A stretch of 64,000 nt of DNA, taken from positions 62,001 to 126,000 of the forward strand of contig NZ_JAGIPZ010000008.1 in NCBI RefSeq assembly GCF_017814915.1, written 5' to 3'. Positions 1 through 8,619 of the stretch are shown here, in pieces. Every line of letters begins with the position of its first letter. Within the stretch, counting starts at the first letter, position 1. The notes beneath the pieces are model-generated. The model saw nothing but the letters and a program-made list of their open reading frames with translations, was not told where the DNA came from and did not search any database. This DNA comes from Herbaspirillum sp. LeCh32-8 (lineage in GTDB: Bacteria > Pseudomonadota > Gammaproteobacteria > Burkholderiales > Burkholderiaceae_D). Made by a program: the position numbers and the translations under genes.

Positions 1-53
1 GCGCTCTTGCCCGAGCGGGCGCCGCCGAACACCAGGGTGCGTCGTGTCTTCAT
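1..53 (-). CDS. cobU: Adenosylcobinamide kinase/guanylyltransferase, N-terminal fragment
   Basis: Only the first 17 codons are in the window; the gene runs off the left edge. They translate to MKTRRTLVFGGARSGKS, whose GGARSGKS P-loop is the nucleotide-binding start of CobU/CobP. That enzyme phosphorylates adenosylcobinamide and transfers GMP to it in nucleotide-loop assembly. The ATG overlaps the TGA of bluB (ATGA), so the two are probably translationally coupled. Lower-ligand synthesis followed by loop activation is a logical gene order. The call rests on the P-loop sequence and the context. Confidence 0.8.
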   Translation of the reverse strand, partial: MKTRRTLVFGGARSGKS

Positions 54-724
54 GTCTTGTCTCCGGCCGGTTCAGACGGCCATTTGTCGTCGGCCACCAG
101 CTCATGCAGCGGCCGCCGCGCGGCCCAGTTCTGCTGCTCCAGCATCGGCTTTTCATAAAAGGCCGGCACGTGCCCCAGGCACACTACCGCCACCGGTTCG
201 GCGCCCTCGGGCATCTCCAGCAACTGCGCCAGCTGCGCCGGCTCGAACAGCGACACCCAGCCCATGCCTAGCCCCTCGACGCGCGCGGCCAGCCACATGT
301 TTTGCAAGGCGCAGGCCAGCGAGGCCAGGTCCATCTGCGGCATGGTGCGGCGGCCGAACACATGCGGCTCACGCCGCTCCATCAGCGCGGCCACCAGCAG
401 CTCGCCGCAATCGAGGATGCCCTCGACCTTGAGCTTCATGAATTCGTCTTCGCGCTCGCCCAGGGCCTGCGCGGTGGCGATGCGCCCCTGCTCCACCAGC
501 GCGTGGATGCGCGTACGCAGATCGGCGGCGCGGATGCGGATGAAGCGCCATGGCTGCATGAAGCCCACGCTGGGCGCATGGTGCGCCGCCTGCAGCAGGC
601 GCTCCAGCAAGGCGGGATCAACCGCGTCCGGCAAAAAGTGACGCATGTCGCGCCGTTCGCGGATGGCGCGGTAGACCGCCTCCACCTCGGCTTGCGGATA
701 ACGATGCGGCGACATGTCGCTCAT
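50..724 (-). CDS. bluB: 5,6-dimethylbenzimidazole synthase BluB
   Basis: A 224-residue nitroreductase-fold flavoprotein. BluB breaks down reduced FMN with O2 to make 5,6-dimethylbenzimidazole, the lower ligand of B12. Family signs are RRDMRHF near residues 24-30, SVGFMQPWRF near 52-61, and a late GLGMGWVSLF segment. The same frame is open far upstream, but the start at 724 is preferred because its ATG overlaps the cobB stop (ATGA) and gives the normal family length. The gene is coupled to cobU at its other end. An O2-dependent step fits an organism that makes B12 under air. Confidence 0.93.
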   Translation of the reverse strand: MSDMSPHRYPQAEVEAVYRAIRERRDMRHFLPDAVDPALLERLLQAAHHAPSVGFMQPWRFIRIRAADLRTRIHALVEQGRIATAQALGEREDEFMKLKVEGILDCGELLVAALMERREPHVFGRRTMPQMDLASLACALQNMWLAARVEGLGMGWVSLFEPAQLAQLLEMPEGAEPVAVVCLGHVPAFYEKPMLEQQNWAARRPLHELVADDKWPSEPAGDKT

Positions 725-2052
725 GCCGCCCCGCCAAACAAGGCCGCCACAGTACGCGGCGCGGAGCGGAAATAAGCGTGCAGGTAACTGGCCACCACCT
801 TGTCTCGGCGGTACACCACCTCGCCTTCGGATGAATCGAACAGGCGCTCGCCGCGCGCCATGAACTGCGCGCCCACCACCGCGCGCGAGTAATGGAAGGT
901 ATGGCAGCGCAGGTGCTCGCCGAAAGCGCCCGGCAGGTTCAGCGACAGCGTCTGGTAACCCAGGCCCTGCAGGCGCGGCTGCACCGCGGCCTGCCCCGGC
1001 AACACGCCGCACATGCGGCCGCTGCGGCCGTCCTGGCCGATGATGGTTTCCAGCAAGTAGAGCATGCCGCCGCATTCGGCGTACAGCGGCTTGCCGGCGG
1101 CGGCGTGAGCACGCAGACCGTCCTGCGTGGTCAACGCGCTCTGCAGCTGGTCGAGGTAAAGCTCAGGGTAACCACCCGGCAGCCACACCGCGTCGCACGG
1201 CGGCAGCGCTTCATTGGCCAGCGGCGAGAAGAAGCACAGCGCCGCGCCCATGGCTTGCAGCAGTTCCAGGTTGGCGGTGTAGATGAAGGAGAACGCCAGG
1301 TCGCGCGCCACCGCGATGGTCTTGCCCTCCAGCAGGCGCGGGAAGGCGCGCTCCGGCGGCGGCGTGCCGAAGTCCACCGGCTCCGGCAGCTTGGCCAGCG
1401 AGGTGCTGGCCATGCGGTCGGCGATGGCGTCCAGGCGCGTATCGAGGTCTGCGATCTCGGGCGCGGCCACCAGGCCGAGATGACGTTCCGGCAGCGCGAA
1501 CTGCATGTCGCGCTGCAGCCCCGTGAGCAGCGGCACCGAGGGCCGCGCGTTCTGCAGGCCCTGGCGCAGCATCTGCGCATGGCGCGGGCTGGCCACGCCA
1601 TTGGCCAGCACACCGGCGAACTTCAGCTCGGGACGATAGGCGATCAGGCCCTGCGCCAGCGCGCCCACGGTCTGCCCCATGCCGCGCGCGTTGATCACCG
1701 CCATCACCGGAATGCCCAGCAACTGCGCCAGGTCGGCGCTGCTGGGTTCGCCGTCGTACAGGCCCATCACGCCTTCCACCAGCACCACGTCGGCCTGCTG
1801 CGCGGCCAGCGCCACCTGGCGCCGGCAATGGTCTTCGCCACCCAGCCACAGGTCGAGGTTGACCACCGGATGGCCGCTGGCTTGCTCCAGCACCATCGGG
1901 TCGAGGAAGTCGGGGCCGGTCTTGAACACCCGCACCTGCTTGCCGTCGCGCCGGTACAGGCGCGCCAGCGCGGCGGTGATGGTGGTCTTGCCGTGGCCCG
2001 AGGCCGGCGCCGAGATGAACAGCGCGGGGCTGCTGTATGGGCTGTGCGGCAT
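721..2052 (-). CDS. cobB: Cobyrinate a,c-diamide synthase
   Basis: A 443-residue ATP- and glutamine-dependent amidotransferase that amidates the a and c side chains of (hydrogeno)cobyrinate. An N-terminal dethiobiotin-synthetase-like P-loop, ASGHGKTT, lies at residues 17-24, followed by KTGPDFLDP. The C-terminal half is a class I glutamine amidotransferase domain with the nucleophile motif AECGGM near residue 325. Length is normal for CobB/CbiA. Its start shares one base with the cobO stop (TGATG), and its stop overlaps bluB, so it is embedded in a tightly coupled operon. Confidence 0.94.
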   Translation of the reverse strand: MPHSPYSSPALFISAPASGHGKTTITAALARLYRRDGKQVRVFKTGPDFLDPMVLEQASGHPVVNLDLWLGGEDHCRRQVALAAQQADVVLVEGVMGLYDGEPSSADLAQLLGIPVMAVINARGMGQTVGALAQGLIAYRPELKFAGVLANGVASPRHAQMLRQGLQNARPSVPLLTGLQRDMQFALPERHLGLVAAPEIADLDTRLDAIADRMASTSLAKLPEPVDFGTPPPERAFPRLLEGKTIAVARDLAFSFIYTANLELLQAMGAALCFFSPLANEALPPCDAVWLPGGYPELYLDQLQSALTTQDGLRAHAAAGKPLYAECGGMLYLLETIIGQDGRSGRMCGVLPGQAAVQPRLQGLGYQTLSLNLPGAFGEHLRCHTFHYSRAVVGAQFMARGERLFDSSEGEVVYRRDKVVASYLHAYFRSAPRTVAALFGGAA

Positions 2053-2654
2053 CAGAACTCCACGCCTTTCTGCGCCTTCACGCCCTGCTCCTTGTAGGGA
2101 TGCTTCAGGGGGCGCATCTCGCTGACCAGGTCAGCCTGCTCGATCAGCGCCTCCGGCGCATGGCGGCCCGTCACCACGATGTGCAGCATTTCGCGACGGC
2201 CGGCGAAGGTGCGCAGCACGTCGTCCAGATCGAGGTAGAGATACTTGAGCACGATGTTGAGCTCATCCAGGATCACCATGTCGTAGCTCGGGTCATTGAT
2301 CATGCGCACCGCCTCGGCCCAGCCGCGCTGCGCCGTGCGCATGTCGGCCTCGCGGTCCTGGGTGTCCCAGGTGTAGCCCTCGCCCACCACGTGGAAGTCG
2401 CAGTTGGCGTGGCCGCCGAGGAAGTCGCGCTCGGCGCTGTAGAGCGCGCCCTTGATGAACTGCACCACGCCCAGCTTCATGCCGTGGCCGAGGATGCGCA
2501 TGCCCATGCCGAAGGCGGCGCTGGACTTGCCCTTGCCGGTGCCGGTGTTGACGATCAGCAGGCCCTTCTCCTTTTGCGCCGCGGCCTTCTTCTTCTCGAA
2601 GCCCTCTTTGTGGCGCTGGGTCATACGCTTGTGCGATTCGGGATCGGTCTTCAT
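2052..2654 (-). CDS. cobO: Corrinoid adenosyltransferase, CobA/CobO/BtuR type
   Basis: A 200-residue corrinoid adenosyltransferase that moves the adenosyl group of ATP to Co(I) in cobyrinate diamide or salvaged corrinoids. The P-loop TGTGKGKSS at residues 37-45 and the later VILDELN segment are diagnostic. The Lys-rich N-terminus before the P-loop is usual for this family. It sits directly before cobB, which supplies its diamide substrate. A 40-bp gap separates it from cobW upstream. Confidence 0.94.
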   Translation of the reverse strand: MKTDPESHKRMTQRHKEGFEKKKAAAQKEKGLLIVNTGTGKGKSSAAFGMGMRILGHGMKLGVVQFIKGALYSAERDFLGGHANCDFHVVGEGYTWDTQDREADMRTAQRGWAEAVRMINDPSYDMVILDELNIVLKYLYLDLDDVLRTFAGRREMLHIVVTGRHAPEALIEQADLVSEMRPLKHPYKEQGVKAQKGVEF

Positions 2655-2694
2655 GTGTGTCTTTCCAAAAATCAGCGGTGATGGTTCTTTACGC

Positions 2695-3828
2695 TTACTT
2701 CCATTCGGTGCCGGTCATCTCGCACAGCAGCTGCGCCACCCGTGTGCGGCTGGGGTGATAACCGATGAACACCAGCTCCGAGCGCGCCGGCGTCTTGCCG
2801 GGTTCGCCATCGTCATTGACGACCGCCACCCGTGCACGCACGCCCTGCACCAGCAAGGCCGGCGCGTCGGCGCCGGCCTGTACGAAACCCTTGGCGCGCA
2901 GGATGGGTTCGGCCTGCGACGCCGCGGCGACCGCTTCGCGCAGCCGTTCGCCGTCCTGCGGCGCATCGCTGCGCAGGGTGAACGAGAGCCAGCCCGGATC
3001 CTGCTCATGAAAATGCTTGTGCGTGGCCAGGCCGTGGCTGTGCGCGCCCAGGCCCGAATGCGCGTGGCCGTTGAAGCGGCCCTGGTCGGCGGCCACCGTG
3101 GCGCGCTCGCCGGGCATGCCCATCGGCGTGTAGTGGTGATGCACGGCAGCGCCGGCCTGATGCAGGCGCAGGCCCAGCGCCAGGCGGATATCCAGCCGGG
3201 CGTCGTAGGCCAGTTCAAGGAAACGCACGTTCGGCGCCAGCGCGCGCACGCGCTGCTCGGCCTGCAGCAGCTCCGGCTCCTGCAGGCCGTCGATCTTGTT
3301 CAACACCACCACGTCGGCGCATTCCAGCTGCTGGCGAAACAGCAGCGCGGTCGCAGCCAGCGCATCGACGCCGGCGTCGAAGGCGCCTTCCAGCAGCAAG
3401 GGCGTGTCCACCACCGCCAGCGTCGCATCCAGCACGAAGTGCGGGGCTAGCTGTTCCGACTGCAGCACTTCCATCACCGCACTGGGTAAGGCCAGGCCGG
3501 AGGTTTCGATCAGCACGTGGTCGATCTGCGCGCGCCGCGCCGCCAGGGCCAGCATGGCCGGCACGAACTGCGCATCGTCGCCGTAGGCGATCAGCCCGTG
3601 CGACAGGTCCTGGATCTGCACCTGGCCCTGCGCATCCTCGTCGGCGCGCAGCAAGGCGCCGTCGATGGCCACCTCGCCGAACTCGTTGATCAGCAAGGCC
3701 AGCCGGCGCGCCTGGCGACGCCGCACCAGACCGCGCAACAGCGTGGTCTTGCCGGTGCCGAGAAAGCCGGTCACCACCGTCACCGGGATCGGCGGCAAGG
3801 CCGGCGGCAGGTTCTGCGACGACGACAT
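2695..3828 (-). CDS. cobW: CobW-like G3E GTPase (COG0523) lacking the usual CxCC motif
   Basis: A 377-residue P-loop GTPase of the COG0523 metallochaperone family, which delivers metal (cobalt is expected in B12 operons). It has GFLGTGKTT at 21-29, ETSGLALP as switch region, and NKID near 177-180. Start 3828 is preferred over 3846 because it follows the cobJ-cobK stop at 3831. The segment that normally reads GCICC is replaced by HGLIAYG (77-83), so the canonical nucleotide-gated metal site is missing. Residues about 222-273 are His-rich (VHHHY, GHAHSGLGAHSHG, HKHFHE) and may bind metal instead. Function is inferred from family and operon. Confidence 0.85.
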   Translation of the reverse strand: MSSSQNLPPALPPIPVTVVTGFLGTGKTTLLRGLVRRRQARRLALLINEFGEVAIDGALLRADEDAQGQVQIQDLSHGLIAYGDDAQFVPAMLALAARRAQIDHVLIETSGLALPSAVMEVLQSEQLAPHFVLDATLAVVDTPLLLEGAFDAGVDALAATALLFRQQLECADVVVLNKIDGLQEPELLQAEQRVRALAPNVRFLELAYDARLDIRLALGLRLHQAGAAVHHHYTPMGMPGERATVAADQGRFNGHAHSGLGAHSHGLATHKHFHEQDPGWLSFTLRSDAPQDGERLREAVAAASQAEPILRAKGFVQAGADAPALLVQGVRARVAVVNDDGEPGKTPARSELVFIGYHPSRTRVAQLLCEMTGTEWK

Positions 3829-3830
3829 GC

Positions 3831-5378
3831 TCAGGCTCCGGCCCACTGCGCCAGCTGCGCGCGCACGGCGTCGAAGTCGCCCGCCACCCGCGGATAGTCC
3901 AGCCGCGGACGACGCACCGTGATCAGGGGAATGCCCAGCGCGCGCGCGGCGTCGGCCTTGGCGCGATAACCGCCGGCCTCACCGGAATCCTTGGTGACCA
4001 CGCAGTCGATGCCCCAGTCGCGCCACAGCGCCTCGTTGAAGCCTTGCGAGAACGGCCCCTGCATGGCGCACAGGTTGGCGCGCGGCACGCCCAGCTCCAG
4101 CGCGCGGCGCACGAAATCAGGGTCGGCCGTCACCCGCGCAAACCACTGGCGCTCCTGCGCGTGCGGCGCCTGCAGGAAGGCGGCCAGATCCTTGGAGCCG
4201 GTGGCCAGGAAGATGCGCTTGCCGGCGGCAATCGCGCGGCCGGCGGCCTCGTCCATGTCGGCGCAGGCGTTGGCATCGTGGTCGTCCAGGTCGCTGGGGC
4301 GCTCGTAGCGCAGATAGGGAATCTCCAGTTCCTTCGACAGCTCCATCAGCTGCTGTGAAATTTGCGTGGCGAACGGATGGGTGGCGTCCACCAGCACCCG
4401 CGCGCGGCTGGCGCGCAATGCCTGGCGACGCGCTTCCACACCCTGGCGGCCGGCCCAGACATGGGCACCGGGGCAGTCCTGTTGCGCCAGTTCCCCGCCG
4501 TAACCGGTGGCCGCCGACACCACCACCGGCAGGCCGTCGGCCGCCAGCTGCGCGGCCAACGCGTTGCCGTCGCCGGTGCCGGAGAACACCCACGCCGCCT
4601 GCGGCGGCAATTGCGCCACCGCCTCGGCCTCGACGCTCTCGCTCCAGTCGTTATAGCCGCGTGGGGTGAAGATCCAGTCGCGCTTTCTCTGCGTGAAGCG
4701 GTTGCCGATCACGATCGAGGTCAGCATGTCGAACTTCAGCGCCGGCAGCTCGTCCAGACGGTGGATGCTGACCTGCTGGCCGGGACGGTAGGCGTTCTTC
4801 ACCACGCCGCACAGCGTGTGCGGCGCCTTGTGCTCCAGCATCAGCTGCAGGATGCGGTAGACCCCGTCCTGGCGGCCGGCGCTTTGCACGTTGTAGAAGA
4901 CACAGGCCAGGTCGGCCTGGGCGATGTGGGTGGCGCGCTGCTCGATCCACTCCCACGGGCACAGCAGGTTGGACAGCGACAGCGTGGCAAAGTCATGCGA
5001 CAGCGGCGAACCCAGCAGCGAGGCGCAAGCGTTGGCGGAGGTGACGCCGGGGATGAGGTTGACCTCGTAGGTGTCGTCTTCGCGCATGTCGTCGAAGGCC
5101 AGCGCGGCCATGGCGTAGATGCCGATGTCGCCGCTGGAGATCAGCGACACCTTCCTGCCTGCGCGGGCGTGCTTGATGGCCAGCAGCGCGCGCTCGCGCT
5201 CCTGGGTCAGGGGCGGCGTGTGGATTTCCTTGCCTTCGATATGGGGGCCGATCCAGCGCAGGTAGAGCTCGTAGGCGACGATGACTTCGCTGTCGCGCAG
5301 GGCTTCGATGGCGCGCGGGATGATCATTTCTTCGTAGCCGGGGCCTACTGAGACCAGGTTGAGGACGCCTTTTTTCAC
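3831..5378 (-). CDS. cobJ-cobK: Precorrin-3B C17-methyltransferase / precorrin-6A reductase fusion
   Basis: A 515-residue two-domain enzyme. Residues 1 to about 245 are a CobJ/CbiH tetrapyrrole methylase, with SVGPGYEEM at 10-18 and the SAM-site loop SSGDIGIYAM at 81-90. It performs ring contraction and C17 methylation. After a short linker, about 260-515 is CobK/CbiJ, an NAD(P)H-dependent precorrin-6A reductase, with DATHPFATQ and VTKDSGEAGGY. CobJ and CobK are separate proteins in many genomes, so this is a fusion of non-consecutive steps. About 620 bp of repeat DNA lie between this gene and upstream cbiG. Confidence 0.92.
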   Translation of the reverse strand: MKKGVLNLVSVGPGYEEMIIPRAIEALRDSEVIVAYELYLRWIGPHIEGKEIHTPPLTQERERALLAIKHARAGRKVSLISSGDIGIYAMAALAFDDMREDDTYEVNLIPGVTSANACASLLGSPLSHDFATLSLSNLLCPWEWIEQRATHIAQADLACVFYNVQSAGRQDGVYRILQLMLEHKAPHTLCGVVKNAYRPGQQVSIHRLDELPALKFDMLTSIVIGNRFTQRKRDWIFTPRGYNDWSESVEAEAVAQLPPQAAWVFSGTGDGNALAAQLAADGLPVVVSAATGYGGELAQQDCPGAHVWAGRQGVEARRQALRASRARVLVDATHPFATQISQQLMELSKELEIPYLRYERPSDLDDHDANACADMDEAAGRAIAAGKRIFLATGSKDLAAFLQAPHAQERQWFARVTADPDFVRRALELGVPRANLCAMQGPFSQGFNEALWRDWGIDCVVTKDSGEAGGYRAKADAARALGIPLITVRRPRLDYPRVAGDFDAVRAQLAQWAGA

Positions 5379-5997
5379 TGCTTTATTCCTTTTGCTTTGC
5401 TGCTTGTTTTCTTTGCTGCTGCGTTCTTTGATGCCTTGATGCCTTGATGCTTGGGTAGTCTGGTCTTGCTGCGTGCCGATGTACCGGCTCTGTTTCTCTC
5501 TTTCTCCGGTCGGAACGGAGCGCCGGGGGCGGCCCGGCAGCCGCTCACTTTTCTTGCTCCGCCAAGAAAAGTAAGCAAAAGAAGGCGGCCCCTAAGTGCC
5601 AGCCCCTTCGGGGTACCCGTCGGAGCGCGCTGAAAAATGGGCGCGGCAGAGTCGCTTCGCTCCGACTGCCCCGCTGATCCATTTTTCAGCGCACTCCGAC
5701 GGCAGGCCCACAAAGGGAAAGCCGTCCGGCTCGCCTGCGGCATCGCCTCTGCTCATCCTCGCCTTCGGCTTCGGATCTTTGCGCCTTGCTTGTGGCTTCG
5801 GGGCATCGACTCACTTTCCTCTTTAATCCGTCATCCCGGCGAAGGCCGGGATCCAGTGTCGTTCGCTGCGCCGCCATCACCGCCGGCCTCCGTTGCGCCT
5901 CTGCATACGGGCTCGGCGTCGACTGAAAAACAAACTCCGTATCTCGTTTAATCCGTCGTTCCTGCGCAAGCAGGAACCCAGCGTCGTTGGTCATACC
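5379..5997. repeat. Non-coding repeat patch within the cobalamin operon
   Basis: This 619-bp gene-free stretch interrupts an otherwise compact operon. It holds a 9-bp perfect inverted repeat with a 6-base loop (CTTTTCTTG / CAAGAAAAG, 5548-5571). It also has a long inverted repeat with arms 5617-5640 and 5679-5702 (one mismatch in 24), whose centre is itself palindromic. Two REP-like units follow at 5830-5863 and 5955-5988, each preceded by TTTAATCCG. No second cobalamin riboswitch is visible. An open frame of 122 codons over the first half looks like repeat translation, not a gene. Confidence 0.7.
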
Positions 5998-6828
5998 TCA
6001 TCCGGCCTGTGCCGATGCACCCAGCCAACCTGCCGCGTCATCGACCACCGCCACCGTCACGCCGTCCAGCGCCGTCTTGCCCAGCACCAGCCGCCCGCGC
6101 GGCGAGGCGATCAGGGCTGCCGGTTCGCAGACGCCTTCCACGCCGACGTTCTGCATCACCCATTCCGAGGGCTTGCCGACCCAGGCGCGGCCGGCGATCT
6201 GTTGCGTGGCAATCACCCGCAGCGGCAGGTCGTGCGTGGCGCAAAAGGCCAGCAAGCCCGGCTCCTGCGCCTTGATGTCGATGGTCGCGACCTCGCGCAC
6301 CTGCGCCAGTGCGGCGCCTTCCAACAGGCCAAGCGCATGCGACACCGCCGCAGAAATCTGTTCCGCGGTGGCTTGCTTGCGACAGCCTATGCCCAGCACC
6401 AGCGGCTTGATCGCTTCGGTCGCGGTGGTGATCACCGGTTGCGCGCCGGTGGTTTGCGCCACGCGGTAGGCCAGGCGGTTGGCGCCGCCTTCGTGGCCGG
6501 CCAACAGCGAGATGGCAAAACGCGCTGCTTCGTCCAGCACCACCACGGCCGGGTCGCTGTGCTTGTCCTGCGGCTGACCGTCGAGGAAGCGCACGGCAAT
6601 GCCGGTGGCGCCGATCAGGATCCACTGACGATGGCGGCGGTATGCCAACGCGAACTGCTGGCGTTGGGTCAGCACCGTCCCACCGTCACTTGCTTCACCG
6701 GCGTCGGCGTTCAGCCACGGGCGATAGAGCGTGCCGCCCAGCGTCGACTGCAGCCGTTGCGCCAACAGCTCGGCCTCGGCGCGCACCGGCCAGATGCCCA
6801 GCTCGGCGTCGGCCAGCGGCGGGGTCAT
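5998..6828 (-). CDS. cbiG: Cobalt-precorrin-5A hydrolase CbiG
   Basis: A 276-residue CbiG, which opens the delta-lactone of (cobalt-)precorrin-5A and releases acetaldehyde in the early-cobalt pathway. The N-terminal domain has GATGIAVR and the signature LAGHEGGAN near 108-116. The C-terminal CobE-like domain has GIGCRK near 145-150. Its start overlaps the cobM stop by 4 bases. CbiG rather than CobF/CobG-type proteins marks this locus as at least partly anaerobic-type. The downstream side is the repeat patch before cobJ-cobK. Confidence 0.9.
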   Translation of the reverse strand: MTPPLADAELGIWPVRAEAELLAQRLQSTLGGTLYRPWLNADAGEASDGGTVLTQRQQFALAYRRHRQWILIGATGIAVRFLDGQPQDKHSDPAVVVLDEAARFAISLLAGHEGGANRLAYRVAQTTGAQPVITTATEAIKPLVLGIGCRKQATAEQISAAVSHALGLLEGAALAQVREVATIDIKAQEPGLLAFCATHDLPLRVIATQQIAGRAWVGKPSEWVMQNVGVEGVCEPAALIASPRGRLVLGKTALDGVTVAVVDDAAGWLGASAQAG

Positions 6829-7631
6829 GGCTGCGGCTCCTCGACGGCATCCGCGCCTTCAGCCTGCTTCTGCTTCTTCACCACGCGAAACAGGTGCGTG
6901 AAGTCCTTGGAATACAGGCTGGACTCGGCCACCTGCTGTTTGTCCAGCGCAGCCCCCACCAGCATCATCGTGGTCAGGTTCCATTCGCCGCGCTTGTTCT
7001 CGTCCAGCACTTTTTCCAGCGTGCCCTGGTAGACGCGCTGCTCCGGCCAACTGGCGCGGTAGACCAGGGTCACCGGCGTGGTCGGCGGGTAGTGCAGCAG
7101 CAGGTCGTTGACGATCTTCTTCAGGTGCGGGCCGGAGAGGAAGATGCACATGGTGGCGCGGTGCGCGGCCAGCGAGGCGATCGACTCCGACTCCGGCACC
7201 GCCGAGGCGCGGCCGGAGACGCGGGTCAGGATCACGCTTTGCGAGACCTCCGGCTTGGTCAGCTCGGCCGACACCGCAGCAGCGGCCGCGGTGAAGGAGG
7301 ACACGCCCGGCACCACTTCATAGGAGATGCCCAGTGCATCCAGCCGGCGCATCTGCTCGGCCGTGGCGCCGTAGATGGCGGGGTCGCCCGAGTGCAGGCG
7401 CACCACGTCGATGCCCATGGCCTGCGCGCGCAGGTAACAGGCCTGCTGCTGCTCCAGATCCAGCGCGGCGGTGTCGATCAGCTCGGCGTCGGCGCGGCAA
7501 TGCTCCAGCATCGCGGTGGGCACCAGCGAGCCGGCGTACAGCACCATCTTCACCTCACCCAGCAGGCGCGCGCCGCGCAGCGTGATCAGGTCGGCCGCGC
7601 CGGGACCGGCGCCGATGAAATATACCTTCAT
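6825..7631 (-). CDS. cobM: Precorrin-4 C11-methyltransferase
   Basis: A 268-residue SAM-dependent tetrapyrrole methylase (CobM/CbiF). It starts MKVYFIGAGPGAADLITLRG, a typical N-terminal glycine-rich motif. It continues with LHSGDPAIYGATAEQM and VVPGVSSF, both SAM-pocket elements of this subfamily. It methylates C11 of (cobalt-)precorrin-4. Length is normal, with a slightly extended charged C-terminus (KKQKQAEGADAVEE). ATGA coupling to cbiG matches their consecutive steps in the pathway. Confidence 0.93.
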   Translation of the reverse strand: MKVYFIGAGPGAADLITLRGARLLGEVKMVLYAGSLVPTAMLEHCRADAELIDTAALDLEQQQACYLRAQAMGIDVVRLHSGDPAIYGATAEQMRRLDALGISYEVVPGVSSFTAAAAAVSAELTKPEVSQSVILTRVSGRASAVPESESIASLAAHRATMCIFLSGPHLKKIVNDLLLHYPPTTPVTLVYRASWPEQRVYQGTLEKVLDENKRGEWNLTTMMLVGAALDKQQVAESSLYSKDFTHLFRVVKKQKQAEGADAVEEPQP

Positions 7632-7680
7632 GCTTGTCCTTTCGTTGCTAGTGCGCCGCTCCGCAAATATCGGTACGGCG

Positions 7681-7841
7681 CTCCCTCCCCTTCAAGGGGA
7701 GGGTTGGGGTGGGGATGGGTTGCGAATGTCCCGAATCGAACAAGAACGACGTCCGTCTCATTCAAAAATGCAGGGCCTTGAAACTCCTTGGCCTTGTTTA
7801 AACCCATCCCCACCCCGGCCCTCCCCTTGAAGGGGAGGGAG
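7681..7841. repeat. Intergenic inverted repeat between cobI and cobM
   Basis: Two 41-bp arms, 7681-7721 and 7801-7841, are reverse complements except for two central bases. Each arm is rich in CTCCCTCCCC and its complement and itself contains a short palindrome (CCCCTTCAAGGGG). About 80 bp separate them. It lies in the 235-bp gap between cobI and cobM. It is probably a dispersed intergenic element that can fold in mRNA; a role as an attenuator or processing site is possible but not shown. Confidence 0.7.
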
Positions 7842-7866
7842 TGTTCTTTATTCATCCAGCCGCATT

Positions 7867-8619
7867 TCATCCGGCCACATGACGTTTTTCCGGCGCGGTC
7901 TTGCGGATCAGCAGCACCGCCAGGTAGCCGCTGGCCTGGGCCGCGTCCAGCGTGCTCAGGTCGGACGCCAGCACTTCGCCCTCCAAGCCGATGCGGCGGG
8001 CGAAGGCGCAGTGCGGGGCGATGCCCATCTCGCGCAGCAAGTCCAGCACCCACGGCAAGCGCGCGCCGACTTTCATCAGCACCACGATGTCGTGGCTCTC
8101 GATCTCGGCGCGCAGCGTGGCCGCGTCTTCCGGGCAGGGCAGGATCAGCGTGCGCTCCTTGCCCACGCCCAGCGGCCACTCCATCGCCGAGGCCGCGGCC
8201 GCGTAGCTGGTGATGCCGGGATAGGTGACGCAGTCGCACTCCGGGTAGAGATCGCGCACGGCGGCCAGCACATAGCCGTAGGTCGAGTAGGTCAGCGAAT
8301 CGCCGATGGTGAGATAGGCCACGTGCAAGCCGTCGCGCAGCTGCGCGGCCAGCTCGGCGCCCAGTTGGGCGTAGTGCTCTTGCAGCACCTGGCGGTCCGG
8401 ATCCATGTTGAATTCGATCTCGCGCAGGCGGCTGCGATCGAACGCGACGCCGTCCAGGCATTGCAGCGCCACCGACATGTCGGCGCCGCGCGCACGCGGC
8501 AGGTAGATCACGTCAGCCGTGCGCAAGGCGTCCAGCGCCGCCAGCGGCAGATAGCCGGCCGGGCCGGGGCCGACGCCGATGCCGGACAGTTTTCCCTTGT
8601 GGTGACTGCTCACGGTCAT
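7867..8619 (-). CDS. cobI: Precorrin-2 C20-methyltransferase
   Basis: A 250-residue SAM-dependent methylase (CobI/CbiL) that methylates C20 of precorrin-2, the committed step to corrins. Signature segments are GIGVGPGPAGYLPL near residues 13-26, TIGDSLTYSTYGYV in the SAM site, and YPGITSYAAAAS. The start at 8619 overlaps the cbiD stop (8616), giving translational coupling. The C-terminus ends at the 235-bp gap that holds an inverted repeat. Assignment is firm from the precorrin-2-type motifs. Confidence 0.93.
   Translation of the reverse strand: MTVSSHHKGKLSGIGVGPGPAGYLPLAALDALRTADVIYLPRARGADMSVALQCLDGVAFDRSRLREIEFNMDPDRQVLQEHYAQLGAELAAQLRDGLHVAYLTIGDSLTYSTYGYVLAAVRDLYPECDCVTYPGITSYAAAASAMEWPLGVGKERTLILPCPEDAATLRAEIESHDIVVLMKVGARLPWVLDLLREMGIAPHCAFARRIGLEGEVLASDLSTLDAAQASGYLAVLLIRKTAPEKRHVAG

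Noticed and set aside
5375-5743. 122-codon minus-strand frame before cobJ-cobK
   Set aside because: It runs through inverted repeats and low-complexity Lys/Ala codons, with no ribosome site; better explained as repeat DNA.
5379-5997. A second cobalamin riboswitch in the large operon gap
   Set aside because: No B12 box or GCCACTG/CCGCAACGG elements were found; the hairpins belong to dispersed repeats.
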